The notes under the pieces are model-generated. The model saw only the letters and a program-made list of their open reading frames with translations. It was not told where the DNA came from and did no database searches. A stretch of 64,000 nt of DNA. Source: Sulfurisoma sp. (GTDB lineage Bacteria > Pseudomonadota > Gammaproteobacteria > Burkholderiales > Rhodocyclaceae). Position numbers and translations under genes: made by a program. The stretch lies in contig JAUYFI010000081.1 in assembly GCA_030691075.1 (NCBI GenBank), positions 29,705 through 93,704 on the forward strand. The letters are read 5' to 3'. Shown here piece by piece: positions 36,404 to 47,882 of the stretch. Position 1 is the stretch's first letter; each line of letters opens with the position of its first letter.

Positions 36404-37114
36404 CTAGACATGGACCAAGGTGCCTTCGTCCTCGCCCATCACCACGCGCCTGAGGGCGCCGGGCTTGAAGATCGAGAACACGTTGATCGGCAATTTCTGG
36501 TCGCGGCAGAGGGCAAACGCGGTCGCATCCATCACCTTGAGATCGCGGCCGATCGCCTCGTCGAAACTGATTCGGGTGTAGCGGGTCGCCGCCGGGTCCT
36601 TCTTCGGATCGGCGGTGTAGACGCCATCGACCTTGGTCGCCTTGAGGACGATCTCGGCGCCGATTTCCGAACCGCGCAGCGCGGCCGCCGTGTCGGTGGT
36701 GAAAAATGGGTTGCCGGTGCCGCCGCCGAAGATGACGACCTTGCCCTCTTCGAGATAGCGGATGGCCTTGCCGCGGATGTAGGGCTCGACCACCTGTTCG
36801 ATGTTGAGCGCCGACTGCACGCGGGCGTTGAGGCCGCTCTGGCGCATGGCATCGGACAGCGCCATGGCGTTCATCACCGTGGCCAGCATGCCCATGTAGT
36901 CGGCGGTGGCGCGGTCCATCCCGGAGGAGGCTCCGGCCATGCCGCGGAAGATGTTGCCGCCGCCGATCACCACGCCGATTTCGACGCCGAGATCGGCCAC
37001 GGCCTTGATCTCGGCGACGATGCCGGCCAGCGTCTCACGATTGATGCCATAAGCATCACCACCCATCAGGGCCTCGCCGGACAGCTTGACGAGGATGCGC
37101 TTGTAGGCTGGCAT
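36404..37114 (-). CDS. pyrH: Uridylate kinase
   Basis: 236-aa amino-acid-kinase-fold UMP kinase. It opens [15 protein letters not shown] and contains [30 protein letters not shown] and a [16 protein letters not shown] segment. It phosphorylates UMP to UDP, the precursor for UTP and UDP-sugars. It sits four bases after the tsf stop; its ribosome site is weak. Confidence 0.97.
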   Translation of the reverse strand: MPAYKRILVKLSGEALMGGDAYGINRETLAGIVAEIKAVADLGVEIGVVIGGGNIFRGMAGASSGMDRATADYMGMLATVMNAMALSDAMRQSGLNARVQSALNIEQVVEPYIRGKAIRYLEEGKVVIFGGGTGNPFFTTDTAAALRGSEIGAEIVLKATKVDGVYTADPKKDPAATRYTRISFDEAIGRDLKVMDATAFALCRDQKLPINVFSIFKPGALRRVVMGEDEGTLVHV

Positions 37115-37118
37115 AAGG

Positions 37119-38030
37119 CTAGTCTTTCTTCGGCTCGTCCTTCTTCGCCGCTGCAGCCTGGGCGGCCACTTCGGCGGCGAAGTCGTTGACCTTCTTCTCG
37201 ATGCCCTCGCCCACCACGTAAAGAGTGAAGCCGGCAACGGCAGCGCCCCTGGACTTGAGCAGCTGCTCGATGGTCTGCTTGCCGTCTTCGGCCTTGACGA
37301 AGACCTGGCCGAGCAGCGTCACGTCCTTGAGGTACTTCTGCACCGTGCCCTCGGCGATCTTATCCAGCATGGCCTCGGGCTTGCCCGCCTCGCGCGCCTT
37401 CTCGACGGCGATGCGGCGCTCGGTGTCGAGCAACTCGGCTGAAACGCCGGAAGAATCCAGCGCCTTGGGCTTGGATGCCGCGATGTGCATCGCGATGTCC
37501 TTGGCCAGTTGCTCGTCGCCGCCCACCACGTCGACCACCACGCCGATCTTGGAGCCGCCGTGCACATAGTAGGCCAGCCTGCCCTTCGCCTCGATGCGGA
37601 CGAAGCGGCGCAGCGTCATGTTCTCGCCGACCTTGCCCACCAGCGCGGCGCGGGTCGACTCGACCGTGCCCTCGCCCAGCGGCAGCGCAGACAATGCCGC
37701 CACGTCGGCCGGGTTCTTGTTCGCCACCAGATCGGCGCAGCCCCTGGCCAGCGCGATGAACTCGTCGTTCTTGGCGACGAAGTCGGTCTCGGAGTTCACC
37801 TCGACCATGCTGCCTACCTTGCCGTCAGCGGAAAGATACATGCCGACCACGCCTTCGGCGGCGATGCGGCTGGCTGCCTTGGTCGCCTTGTTGCCCAGCT
37901 TGACGCGCAGGATTTCCTCGGCCTTGGCCATGTCGCCGGCGGCTTCGGTCAGCGCCTTCTTGCATTCCATCATCGGCGCGTCGGTTTTCTCGCGCAGTTC
38001 CTTGACCATGCTTGCGGTGATTTCCGCCAT
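37119..38030 (-). CDS. tsf: Elongation factor Ts
   Basis: 303-aa nucleotide exchange factor for EF-Tu. The amino UBA-like domain has [19 protein letters not shown] and the EF-Tu contact [10 protein letters not shown] is intact. The acidic/basic carboxyl tail ends [13 protein letters not shown] site lies seven bases before the ATG. It is separated from rpsB by a hairpin region. Confidence 0.98.
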   Translation of the reverse strand: MAEITASMVKELREKTDAPMMECKKALTEAAGDMAKAEEILRVKLGNKATKAASRIAAEGVVGMYLSADGKVGSMVEVNSETDFVAKNDEFIALARGCADLVANKNPADVAALSALPLGEGTVESTRAALVGKVGENMTLRRFVRIEAKGRLAYYVHGGSKIGVVVDVVGGDEQLAKDIAMHIAASKPKALDSSGVSAELLDTERRIAVEKAREAGKPEAMLDKIAEGTVQKYLKDVTLLGQVFVKAEDGKQTIEQLLKSRGAAVAGFTLYVVGEGIEKKVNDFAAEVAAQAAAAKKDEPKKD

Positions 38031-38058
38031 TCTTTACTCCATTGAAACGTAAGAACCG

Positions 38059-38087
38059 AAGAAGCCCGCCATTACGGCGGGCTTCTT
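38059..38087. terminator. Hairpin in the rpsB-tsf gap
   Basis: Perfect 12-bp stem AAGAAGCCCGCC / GGCGGGCTTCTT with a 5-base loop, between rpsB and tsf (both minus strand). On the minus strand it is not followed by a T-run, so it is more likely an attenuator or RNA-stability element adjusting S2 to EF-Ts ratios than a full terminator. Confidence 0.7.
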
Positions 38088-38102
38088 TTCTCGAACCGAA
38101 AA

Positions 38103-38858
38103 TTACTCGGCGGCTGCTTCCTCGACCTCGACGAACTCATCGTCGTCGCCGGCAATCTGCTGCACCATTTCATTGATCGACTGACTCCTGCCCTCGAGGA
38201 TGGCGTCGGCCACGCCGCGGGCGTAGAGACGGATCGCGCTGGAGGAATCGTCGTTGCCCGGGATCACATAGCCGATGCCCTCGGGCGAGTGGTTGGTATC
38301 GACGATGCCGATCACGGGAACACCGAGCTTGTTGGCTTCGGTGATGGCGATCTTGTGATAGCCGACGTCGATGACGAAAATGGCGTCGGGCAGGCCGGAC
38401 ATTTCCTTGATGCCGCCGATGGACTTCTGCAGCTTCTCCATCTCGCGCGACATTGTCAGCGCCTCTTTCTTGGAAAGCTTCTCGAACGATCCGTCTTCCT
38501 TCATCTGATCGAGATCCTTGAGACGCTTGATCGATTGCTTGACGGTCTTGAAGTTGGTCAGCATGCCGCCGAGCCAGCGCTCGTCGACATAGGGCATGCC
38601 GGCGCGGCGAGCTTCCTCGGCAAGGATCTCGCGGGCCTGGCGCTTGGTGCTGACGAAGAGGATGGTGCCCTTCTTGGCCGCCATCTTCTTGGCGAAGTCC
38701 ATGGCCTCGTTGTACTTGGCCAGGGTCTTCTCGAGGTTGATGATATGGATCTTGTTGCGATGGCCGAAAATGTACGGGGCCATCTTGGGATTCCAGAAAC
38801 GGGTCTGGTGGCCGAAATGAACGCCGGCCTCCAGCATTTGGCGCATGGTAGTGCTCAT
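38103..38858 (-). CDS. rpsB: 30S ribosomal protein S2
   Basis: 251-aa S2. It opens [20 protein letters not shown] and contains [36 protein letters not shown] and [23 protein letters not shown] signatures (here [12 protein letters not shown] within GIVDTN). An acidic carboxyl tail follows. GGAG lies eight bases before the ATG. It is the first gene of the long translation/envelope series, with its own promoter region upstream. Confidence 0.98.
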   Translation of the reverse strand: MSTTMRQMLEAGVHFGHQTRFWNPKMAPYIFGHRNKIHIINLEKTLAKYNEAMDFAKKMAAKKGTILFVSTKRQAREILAEEARRAGMPYVDERWLGGMLTNFKTVKQSIKRLKDLDQMKEDGSFEKLSKKEALTMSREMEKLQKSIGGIKEMSGLPDAIFVIDVGYHKIAITEANKLGVPVIGIVDTNHSPEGIGYVIPGNDDSSSAIRLYARGVADAILEGRSQSINEMVQQIAGDDDEFVEVEEAAAE

Positions 38859-38942
38859 CGAGTATCTCCGATATGGGTTGAACCGCCGCCCGGCCGTGCT
38901 GCTTCAAATGAAGCCACCCTATCGGCGCCGAGCGTGTGGATT

Positions 38943-39002
38943 TTGTCCGATGCATTTTGGACAAGCGCGGCATTATAGCGGCTAACCCCCTGATAACCTC
39001 AA
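38943..39002 (-). promoter_or_regulatory. rpsB promoter and leader start
   Basis: On the minus strand a perfect -10 TATAAT (38972-38977) is preceded by TTGAGG (38997-39002) at a 19-bp spacing. Just downstream of the -10, TTGTCC and GGACAA (38943-38964) form a 6-bp inverted repeat around the expected transcription start. This could be an operator or leader hairpin for S2 autoregulation. The leader to the ATG is roughly 105 bases. Confidence 0.6.
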
Positions 39003-39062
39003 GGGTCAGTAGAAATTTCCGCCCCAGCGGTTAGAATCCCCGGGAAATTGCCTGGATTCCCG

Positions 39063-39866
39063 ATGAGCATCGCCCTCAAGACCCCGGAAGAAATCGCGCT
39101 GATGCGCATCGCCGGTCGCCTCGCCGGCGAGGTGCTGGACTACATCGAGCCCTTCGTCAAGCCCGGCGTGACCACGGCCGCGCTGGACAAACTCTGTCAC
39201 GACTACATGGTCGACGTTCAGGACTGCGTGCCGGCGCCATTGAACTATGCCCCGCCGGGCTATGCACCCTACCCCAAGTCGATCTGCGCCTCGACCAACC
39301 ACCAGGTCTGCCACGGCGTGCCCAACGACCGCGCGCTCAAGAAGGGGGACATCGTCAATCTCGACATCACCACCATCAAGGATGGCTGGCACGGCGACAC
39401 CAGCCGCATGTTTATCGTCGGCCGCGAGGCTTCGATACTCGCCAAACGGCTGGTCGCGATCACCCACGAATGCCTCTGGGTCGGCATCGCCCAGGTGCGC
39501 CCCGGGGCGCACCTCGGAGACGTCGGCGCCGCCATCCAGCGCCATGCCGAAAAGCACGGCTTCTCCGTGGTGCGCGAGTTCTGCGGCCATGGCATCGGCC
39601 TCAGGTTCCACGAGGAGCCACAGGTGCTGCATTACGGCAAGCCCGGCACCGGCCCGCTGCTGGAGCCCGGGATGGTGTTCACCATCGAGCCGATGATCAA
39701 TGCCGGCAAGGCCGCGATCTCCGAGTTACCCGACGGCTGGACCATCGTCACCAAGGATCGCAGCCTCTCGGCGCAATTCGAGCACACCATCGCCGTCACC
39801 GAAACGGGCCATGAGGTTCTGACCCTTTCCGCCGGCGCGCCGCCAAAACCGGATTTCATCGATTGA
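39063..39866 (+). CDS. map: Methionine aminopeptidase, type I
   Basis: 267-aa metalloenzyme removing the initiator Met. Metal ligands are in NLDITTIKDGWHGDTSRMF (two Asp), CGHGIGLRFHEEP (His) and MVFTIEPMIN plus QFEHTIAVTE (Glu). The start MSIALKTPEEIALMR is the normal family opening; an ATG five codons earlier is in frame but adds nothing homologous. Divergent from rpsB and 4 bases ahead of glnD. Confidence 0.97.
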   Translation: MSIALKTPEEIALMRIAGRLAGEVLDYIEPFVKPGVTTAALDKLCHDYMVDVQDCVPAPLNYAPPGYAPYPKSICASTNHQVCHGVPNDRALKKGDIVNLDITTIKDGWHGDTSRMFIVGREASILAKRLVAITHECLWVGIAQVRPGAHLGDVGAAIQRHAEKHGFSVVREFCGHGIGLRFHEEPQVLHYGKPGTGPLLEPGMVFTIEPMINAGKAAISELPDGWTIVTKDRSLSAQFEHTIAVTETGHEVLTLSAGAPPKPDFID

Positions 39867-39870
39867 GGCC

Positions 39871-42465
39871 ATGAATCAGGCCGCAACTTTCGTGCAAGCA
39901 GATCCGCGCGCCTTTGCGGCCGCCATCAAGGAACGGCTGCAGCAAGAGCAGGCGCGGTTGCGCGCCGCCTTCGATGCCGACGGCAATGCCCGCCGGCTCA
40001 TCGCGGGGCGCGCCCGGCTGGTGGACGCGGCGTTGCGCGAAGTCTGGCAGCACCTGGATATCCCGGCTGGCATCGCCCTGGTCGCGGTCGGCGGCTACGG
40101 CCGCGGCGAGCTCTATCCGGGCTCCGATGTCGACCTCCTCATTCTCGCCCCTGACGATTTCTGCAACGCCGACGCGCACCGGCGCGGCGTCGAGCAGTTG
40201 ATCGGCCTGCTCTGGGACATCGGCCTCGAGATCGGCCAGAGCGTGCGCAGCATCGCCGAATGCCTGGCCGAGGCCACCCGTGACATCACGGTGCAGACCT
40301 CGCTGCTGGAGGCACGGCACCTCTGCGGCGATCGCGCGCTATTCAGGCGCTTCCAGCAGGAATTCCTGGCGCATCTTTCCCCCGCCACCTTCTTCCGCGC
40401 CAAGCAGCTGGAACAAGCCGAGCGCTACGCGCGCTTCAACGACACCCCCTACAGCCTCGAACCCAACTGCAAGGAAAGCCCGGGCGGCCTGCGCGACCTG
40501 CAGATCATCCTGTGGACGGCCCGCGCCGCCGGCCTCGGCGACAGCTGGCCGGCGCTCGCCCGCCACGGTGTGATCACCGCCCACGAGGCGCGTCAGCTGG
40601 CCCGCGCCGAGGACACGCTGCGCCGGATCCGCTGCCGCCTGCACCTCTTGACGCGGCGGCGCGAGGACCGCCTGTTGTTCGACCACCAGGAGGGCCTGGC
40701 GCTGGCCAGCGGCATCGCGGCCACCGGCGCCTGGCGCGCCTCGGAAGCGCTGATGCAGCGCTACTACCGCAACGCCAAGCTGGTCACCCAGATCAACACC
40801 CTGGTGCTGCAAAACCTCGCCGCCATGATCGACACCGCCGCGCCGGCGGCGCCCATCGTCATCGACGCCCGCTTCCAGATGGCGCGAGAGCTGCTCGACG
40901 TCCGCGACGAAACCCTGTTCGAGCGCGATCCGTGCGCCATCCTCCACGCCTTCCTGCTGATGGAGCAACGCTCCGAGCTCAAGGGCATGACGGCGCGCAC
41001 GCTGCGCGCGCTGTGGCGCGCACGCACCCGCATCGACGCCGCCTTCCGCCGCGACCCGGAAAATCGCGCCCTGTTCCTGCAACTGTTCCAGCAGAAGCGC
41101 GGCCTGACCCACGAACTGCGGCGGATGAACCAGTACGACATCCTCGGCCACTACCTGCCGGCCTTCGGCCGCGTCGTCGGCCAGATGCAGCACGACCTGT
41201 TCCACGTCTATACGGTCGACCAGCACATCCTCCAGGTCATCCGCAACCTGCGCCGTTTCACCCTGCCCGAGTTCGCCCACGAGTACCCGTTCTGCTCGCG
41301 CCTCATCACCGCCTTCGAGCGGCCGTGGGTCATTTATGTCGCCGGGCTGTTCCACGACATCGCCAAGGGCCGCGGCGGCGACCATTCGAAGCTGGGGATC
41401 AAGGACGCCCGCCGCTTCTGCCGCGACCACGGCATCGCCGGCGAGGACGCCGATCTGATTCCCTTCCTGGTCGGGCATCACCTCACCATGTCCGCGGTGG
41501 CGCAGAAGCAGGACCTCGCCGACCCCGATGTCATCCGTGCCTTTGCCGAGGCGGTGAAGACCCCGCGCCGGCTGACCGCCCTCTACCTGCTCACGGTGGC
41601 AGACATCCGCGGCACCAGCCCCAAGGTGTGGAACGCCTGGAAGGGCAAGTTGCTCGAAAACCTCTATCACGCCGCGCTGCGCGTGCTGCAGGGCGACGCC
41701 CCGGCGCCTGCCGCCGGTCTCGCCGTCCGCCAGGAAGAAGCGCGCGGCATGCTGCGTTTTCGCGGCCTGCGCGGCAGCGTCGAGGACGAACTGTGGCGCC
41801 AGTTCGACACCGCCTATTTCATGCGCCACGACGCCGATGAAATCGCCTGGCACGCGCGCCAGCTCTATCATCGGCCGGACTCGGTCTCCCCCGTGGTCAA
41901 GGCCCGCCTCAATCCCTTCGGCGAGGGCCTGCAGGTGATGATCTACATCGCCGGCCAGCCTGAGCTGTTCGCCCGGCTCTGCGGCTTCTTCTCGCGCCTG
42001 GGCTATTCCATCGTCGAGGCCAAGATCCACACCACGCGCCACGGCTATGCCCTCGACAGCTTCGTCCTGCTCGACCCGTCGGGCGCCCTGCCCTACCGCG
42101 ACATGATCGCGCTGATCGAGCACGACCTGGTCGAGCAGCTGCAAAGCCGCCCACCGCTGCCCCCTCCCGCCAGCGTCCGCCTGTCGCGCCAGGTGCGCCA
42201 CTTCCCCTTCTCCCCCGAAGTGGCGACGCGCCGCGACGAGAAGGGCAATAGCCACATCATGTCGGTTGCCGCCATCGACCGCCCGGGTCTGCTCTACGCC
42301 ATCGCCCGCGTGCTGAGCCAGCACGGCATCGAGGTCCAGGCCGCCAAGATCTCCACGCTGGGCGAGCGGGTGGAGGATACTTTCGTCCTCAGCGGCGGCG
42401 AACTGGGACAGACCGCCACGCTGGTGCAACTCGAACAGGAACTGCTGGAGGTATTGAAAGTATGA
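39871..42465 (+). CDS. glnD: Bifunctional uridylyltransferase/uridylyl-removing enzyme GlnD
   Basis: 864-aa nitrogen sensor that uridylylates PII under nitrogen limitation and reverses it when glutamine is high. The nucleotidyltransferase motif GGYGRGELYPGSDVDLL (about 74-90) carries the catalytic Asp pair. The HD domain is in YVAGLFHDIAKGRGGDHS (near 490). Two ACT domains at the carboxyl end (from about 690 and 790: FSRLGYSIVEAKIHTTR and VAAIDRPGLLYAIARVL) sense glutamine. GAGG precedes the ATG. The stop overlaps the next start (ATGA). Confidence 0.97.
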   Translation: MNQAATFVQADPRAFAAAIKERLQQEQARLRAAFDADGNARRLIAGRARLVDAALREVWQHLDIPAGIALVAVGGYGRGELYPGSDVDLLILAPDDFCNADAHRRGVEQLIGLLWDIGLEIGQSVRSIAECLAEATRDITVQTSLLEARHLCGDRALFRRFQQEFLAHLSPATFFRAKQLEQAERYARFNDTPYSLEPNCKESPGGLRDLQIILWTARAAGLGDSWPALARHGVITAHEARQLARAEDTLRRIRCRLHLLTRRREDRLLFDHQEGLALASGIAATGAWRASEALMQRYYRNAKLVTQINTLVLQNLAAMIDTAAPAAPIVIDARFQMARELLDVRDETLFERDPCAILHAFLLMEQRSELKGMTARTLRALWRARTRIDAAFRRDPENRALFLQLFQQKRGLTHELRRMNQYDILGHYLPAFGRVVGQMQHDLFHVYTVDQHILQVIRNLRRFTLPEFAHEYPFCSRLITAFERPWVIYVAGLFHDIAKGRGGDHSKLGIKDARRFCRDHGIAGEDADLIPFLVGHHLTMSAVAQKQDLADPDVIRAFAEAVKTPRRLTALYLLTVADIRGTSPKVWNAWKGKLLENLYHAALRVLQGDAPAPAAGLAVRQEEARGMLRFRGLRGSVEDELWRQFDTAYFMRHDADEIAWHARQLYHRPDSVSPVVKARLNPFGEGLQVMIYIAGQPELFARLCGFFSRLGYSIVEAKIHTTRHGYALDSFVLLDPSGALPYRDMIALIEHDLVEQLQSRPPLPPPASVRLSRQVRHFPFSPEVATRRDEKGNSHIMSVAAIDRPGLLYAIARVLSQHGIEVQAAKISTLGERVEDTFVLSGGELGQTATLVQLEQELLEVLKV

Positions 42466-42935
42466 GCTGGACACGAGAACAATTCACCTTCCACGACCTG
42501 CAGAAACTGCTGTTCAAGCTCGCCGAGAAGGTCAAGGCCTTTCACGGGCTCGCCCCCGCCGAGATCGGCGAAATTCTTTCCCGCGCCGAGAAATGCACCT
42601 TCGATCCGGGCGTGGCCATCGTCAAGGAAGGCAACACCGGCCCGCACATGTACATCATCCTCGAAGGCGAGGCCCGCGTAACGAAAAAGGGCCGCGACGG
42701 CGACGTCGAACTGGCGCGGCTGTCGGCGCCCGACAGCTTCGGCGAAATGGCACTGGTCGACAAGGAAGTGCGCAGCGCCACGGTGACGGCGGACAGCTTC
42801 TGCGTCATGGTGCGAATCGACGACAAGGCCTTTCAGGCCAAGCCGGAAATCGGCCTCAAGGTCTATCGCAACATCGCCGCCGTCCTCACCGAGCGCCTGC
42901 GCAGCGCCGACGAACTGCTGGCCTGGCGGCTCTGA
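42462..42935 (+). CDS. Cyclic nucleotide-binding domain protein
   Basis: 157-aa protein consisting of one cNMP-binding fold (about 25-140): FDPGVAIVKEGNTGPHMYII, then the phosphate-binding cassette region SFGEMALVDKEVRSATVTA. The usual Arg of the cassette is present in EVRSATV. No DNA-binding or membrane domain follows, so it is a stand-alone sensor or adaptor. Translational coupling to glnD suggests a link to nitrogen signalling (inference). Confidence 0.88.
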   Translation: MSWTREQFTFHDLQKLLFKLAEKVKAFHGLAPAEIGEILSRAEKCTFDPGVAIVKEGNTGPHMYIILEGEARVTKKGRDGDVELARLSAPDSFGEMALVDKEVRSATVTADSFCVMVRIDDKAFQAKPEIGLKVYRNIAAVLTERLRSADELLAWRL

Positions 42936-42936
42936 A

Positions 42937-43305
42937 ATGACACCCGACAGCGCCCGCCTCGACCGCCTGGTCGCCGACGCCCGCCGCTCCGCCGAGCAGC
43001 GCGAGCAGGACTACCGCGAACGGGCACTCAAGATATACCCATGGATCTGCGGCCGCTGCGCCCGGGAATTCACCCGCATCAACCTGCGCGAACTGACCGT
43101 GCACCACCGCGACCACAACCACGACAACAATCCACCCGACGGCAGCAACTGGGAACTGCTCTGTCTTTATTGCCACGACAACGAGCACCAGCGGCAACTG
43201 GAAGCTACCCATGGCGCAACGATCCAGACCGCAAGAGGAAACGTCGCCACCCATTCGCCGTTTGCCGACCTCAAATCTTTGCTGGGACAGAAGGACAGCG
43301 ACTGA
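42937..43305 (+). CDS. yajD: YajD-type HNH nuclease
   Basis: 122-aa small HNH protein. CGRCAREF supplies the first zinc pair, [13 protein letters not shown] the catalytic His-His, and [11 protein letters not shown] the second zinc pair and final His. It resembles E. coli YajD in length and layout; the cellular target is unknown. The stop overlaps the start of the next gene by one base (TGATG). Confidence 0.9.
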   Translation: MTPDSARLDRLVADARRSAEQREQDYRERALKIYPWICGRCAREFTRINLRELTVHHRDHNHDNNPPDGSNWELLCLYCHDNEHQRQLEATHGATIQTARGNVATHSPFADLKSLLGQKDSD

Positions 43306-44009
43306 TGACTCCAACCACCGGCCCCCTGACCGACGAGGAGCTCGACGAACTCGACGAATTCCTGATGTCCGACGCCTTGCCCGACGAGACCATGGACATC
43401 GCCATGCTCGACGGTTTCCTCACCGCCCTGGCCATCGGGCCGAACCTGATCGAACCGAGCCGGTGGCTGCCGGAGGTCTGGGGCGGCCGCCAGGCCGGCG
43501 AGGAAGTAGCGTGGGAATCGACCGAGCAGGCTACGCGCATCATGGGCATGATCCTGCGCCACTGGAACTTCCTGCTCGCCCAGTTCCAGGCCGAACCCGA
43601 GGCCTACGAACCCGTGCTCTATGCCAGAGAAGAGGGCGGCAAGGAAGTCTCGATCATCGACGAGTGGTGCATCGGCTTCGTCCGTGGCATGAACCTGGAT
43701 GGCGAAGCCTGGCAGCCCATGATGGACGACGAGGAGGCCGAGGATTATCTATGGCCCATCATGCTCTACGGCACGGAAACCGGCTGGGAGGAAATGGAAC
43801 AGAACCCGGCACTGGCCGCCAAGCACGCCGACTTCGCCGACGCCCTGCCCGACTGCGTGCTCGCCATTCACGACTACTGGGCGCCGGAACGGGCCAGTCG
43901 CACCACCGTGCGCAAGGACGCGCCAAAAGTCGGCCGCAACGATCTCTGCCCCTGCGGCAGCGGCCGGAAGTACAAGAAGTGCTGCGGCGCGCCCGACCGG
44001 CTTAATTGA
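43305..44009 (+). CDS. UPF0149/YecA family protein with SEC-C zinc motif
   Basis: 234-aa protein. The amino part is the acidic UPF0149 fold ([16 protein letters not shown], then [19 protein letters not shown]). The carboxyl end has a complete SEC-C motif, [16 protein letters not shown], which binds zinc and contacts ribosomes or SecB in related proteins. Role unknown, probably associated with ribosome or secretion. Last gene of the map-glnD series; convergent with the ceramidase-family gene 21 bases away, with no hairpin between. Confidence 0.9.
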   Translation: MTPTTGPLTDEELDELDEFLMSDALPDETMDIAMLDGFLTALAIGPNLIEPSRWLPEVWGGRQAGEEVAWESTEQATRIMGMILRHWNFLLAQFQAEPEAYEPVLYAREEGGKEVSIIDEWCIGFVRGMNLDGEAWQPMMDDEEAEDYLWPIMLYGTETGWEEMEQNPALAAKHADFADALPDCVLAIHDYWAPERASRTTVRKDAPKVGRNDLCPCGSGRKYKKCCGAPDRLN

Positions 44010-44030
44010 CGCCGGCGTGCAGGGCGTCCT

Positions 44031-44786
44031 TCACGCTGCCCTCCGCCGCCGCAGGTTGCGCGCGACCATAAGCGCCGCCAGCGCGGCGACGACGTGCTTG
44101 AGCGTGTGGCCACTGACGAGGCCGCCGGTCAGCGCAAAAACCGGCCGGTCGGCGAGATCGAACAACAGGGCCAGCAGATACAGCCCGACGACCGCCAGAA
44201 TGTCCCGCCCGCCGCTGTAACGCGGCGGAAAAAGTCCGAGCAGCAGCGGGATCAGCAGTATCGGCGCGAGCTGCATCAGGGCGTAGGGGCGCAGGTCGCC
44301 CATGCCCCGCGCTTCGCTCCAGTCCCAGTAGAAGACGCTGCCCAGGCCCGCGCCGAGCAGCAGCGGCAGGAGCAGGAGCCCAATACTACGGCTGACGCGT
44401 TCGCACAGAATGGCGGCGAACCAGGCCATGAACGCCAGCGCTATCGCCGCCCGGTCCCACGCCAGCCCGGCGTTGTCCGGGGCAAGGTGGTAATAACCCG
44501 AGGCGAGACCGACGAGGATGACGGCGAAAAAGAACAGCCCGTAGGGCCACGCCTCGCGCACGTCGATAAAGGCGCGCCGCCCTGTTTCGCCGCGCATGAA
44601 AAGCAGGCCGAGCGCGCCCGCCAGCACGAACAGGAGATTGGATGCGGTGTCGAGGCAATTGGGCAGGCCGAAACAGGCGCGCCGGTCGGCGAAATCGTGA
44701 TACTGCAAGGGCTGCGCGATGGGCGGCAACGCCAGGGCGAGCGCTGCCAGGGCCAGGCCCGGCAACAGCAGAATGAGCAGCTTCAC
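44031..44786 (-). CDS. Ceramidase-family (CREST superfamily) membrane protein
   Basis: 251-aa protein with about seven hydrophobic segments. Metal/catalytic signatures of alkaline ceramidase-like proteins are visible: CLDTASNLLFVLAGALGL, LASGYYHLAPDNAGLAWDR and the late GHTLKHVVAALAAL with two His. In eukaryotes these hydrolyse ceramide; bacterial members are uncharacterised and may be other membrane hydrolases. Start is GTG 44786. It is the last gene of the cation/stress operon, 52 bases after the P2 ATPase stop. Confidence 0.85.
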   Translation of the reverse strand: MKLLILLLPGLALAALALALPPIAQPLQYHDFADRRACFGLPNCLDTASNLLFVLAGALGLLFMRGETGRRAFIDVREAWPYGLFFFAVILVGLASGYYHLAPDNAGLAWDRAAIALAFMAWFAAILCERVSRSIGLLLLPLLLGAGLGSVFYWDWSEARGMGDLRPYALMQLAPILLIPLLLGLFPPRYSGGRDILAVVGLYLLALLFDLADRPVFALTGGLVSGHTLKHVVAALAALMVARNLRRRRAA

Positions 44787-44838
44787 GCGCGGGGCCGGAT
44801 GGGGCCGCTGATGCCGTAAACGGAGAACATGGCGTGCC

Positions 44839-47538
<2,700 letters not shown>

Positions 47539-47545
47539 GGTGTGT

Positions 47546-47809
47546 TCAGCGGCCCATCGTCGGCATGGTCAGGGTAGCCCAGATGAAACCGCCGTAAAGC
47601 GCGAGCAGCCACAGGCCGCGCCCGCGCGGAATCAGCCCGGCGCGATTGGGCAGCAGGAGCAGCAGCGCGGCAAGGCCGCAGGCCAGGGTAACGATGACCT
47701 CTGCCGGCGGAACGGAAATCGGGTGGATGCTCGATGCCACGCCGATCCCCGCCAGGGCTACGGCGGCGAGCATCGCCATCAGGTCATTGGCGGAAGGGGC
47801 CATGGTCAT
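47546..47809 (-). CDS. Small membrane protein
   Basis: 87-aa protein with three hydrophobic segments (LMAMLAAVALAGIGVASSIH, VIVTLACGLAALLLLLPNRA and GLWLLALYGGFIWATLTM). No family recognised. ATG 47809 (MTMAPSANDL) lies just after a dispersed palindromic element. Seven bases separate its stop from the P2 ATPase gene, so it may be a small subunit or regulator of that pump, which is known for other P-type pumps but not shown here. Confidence 0.65.
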   Translation of the reverse strand: MTMAPSANDLMAMLAAVALAGIGVASSIHPISVPPAEVIVTLACGLAALLLLLPNRAGLIPRGRGLWLLALYGGFIWATLTMPTMGR

Positions 47810-47810
47810 G

Positions 47811-47881
47811 CCTCCCGCAGGGGGGCCCAAGGGAGGCGACGCCCTCCGTGGGGGAAGCGAACAAAGTGAGCGTGGGGGGGC
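47811..47881. repeat. Dispersed palindromic element, copy D
   Basis: About 70-bp, more diverged copy filling nearly the whole gap between the AI-2E family gene and the 87-aa membrane protein gene. It shares AAGTGAGCGTGGGGG and the C-run/G-run stem with copies A-C. No convincing flanking direct repeat was found. Confidence 0.75.
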
Positions 47882-47882
47882 A

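Noticed and set aside
38059..38087. rpsB-tsf hairpin as a full terminator
   Set aside because: The T-rich side lies on the plus strand, while both genes are on the minus strand and tsf must be read through.
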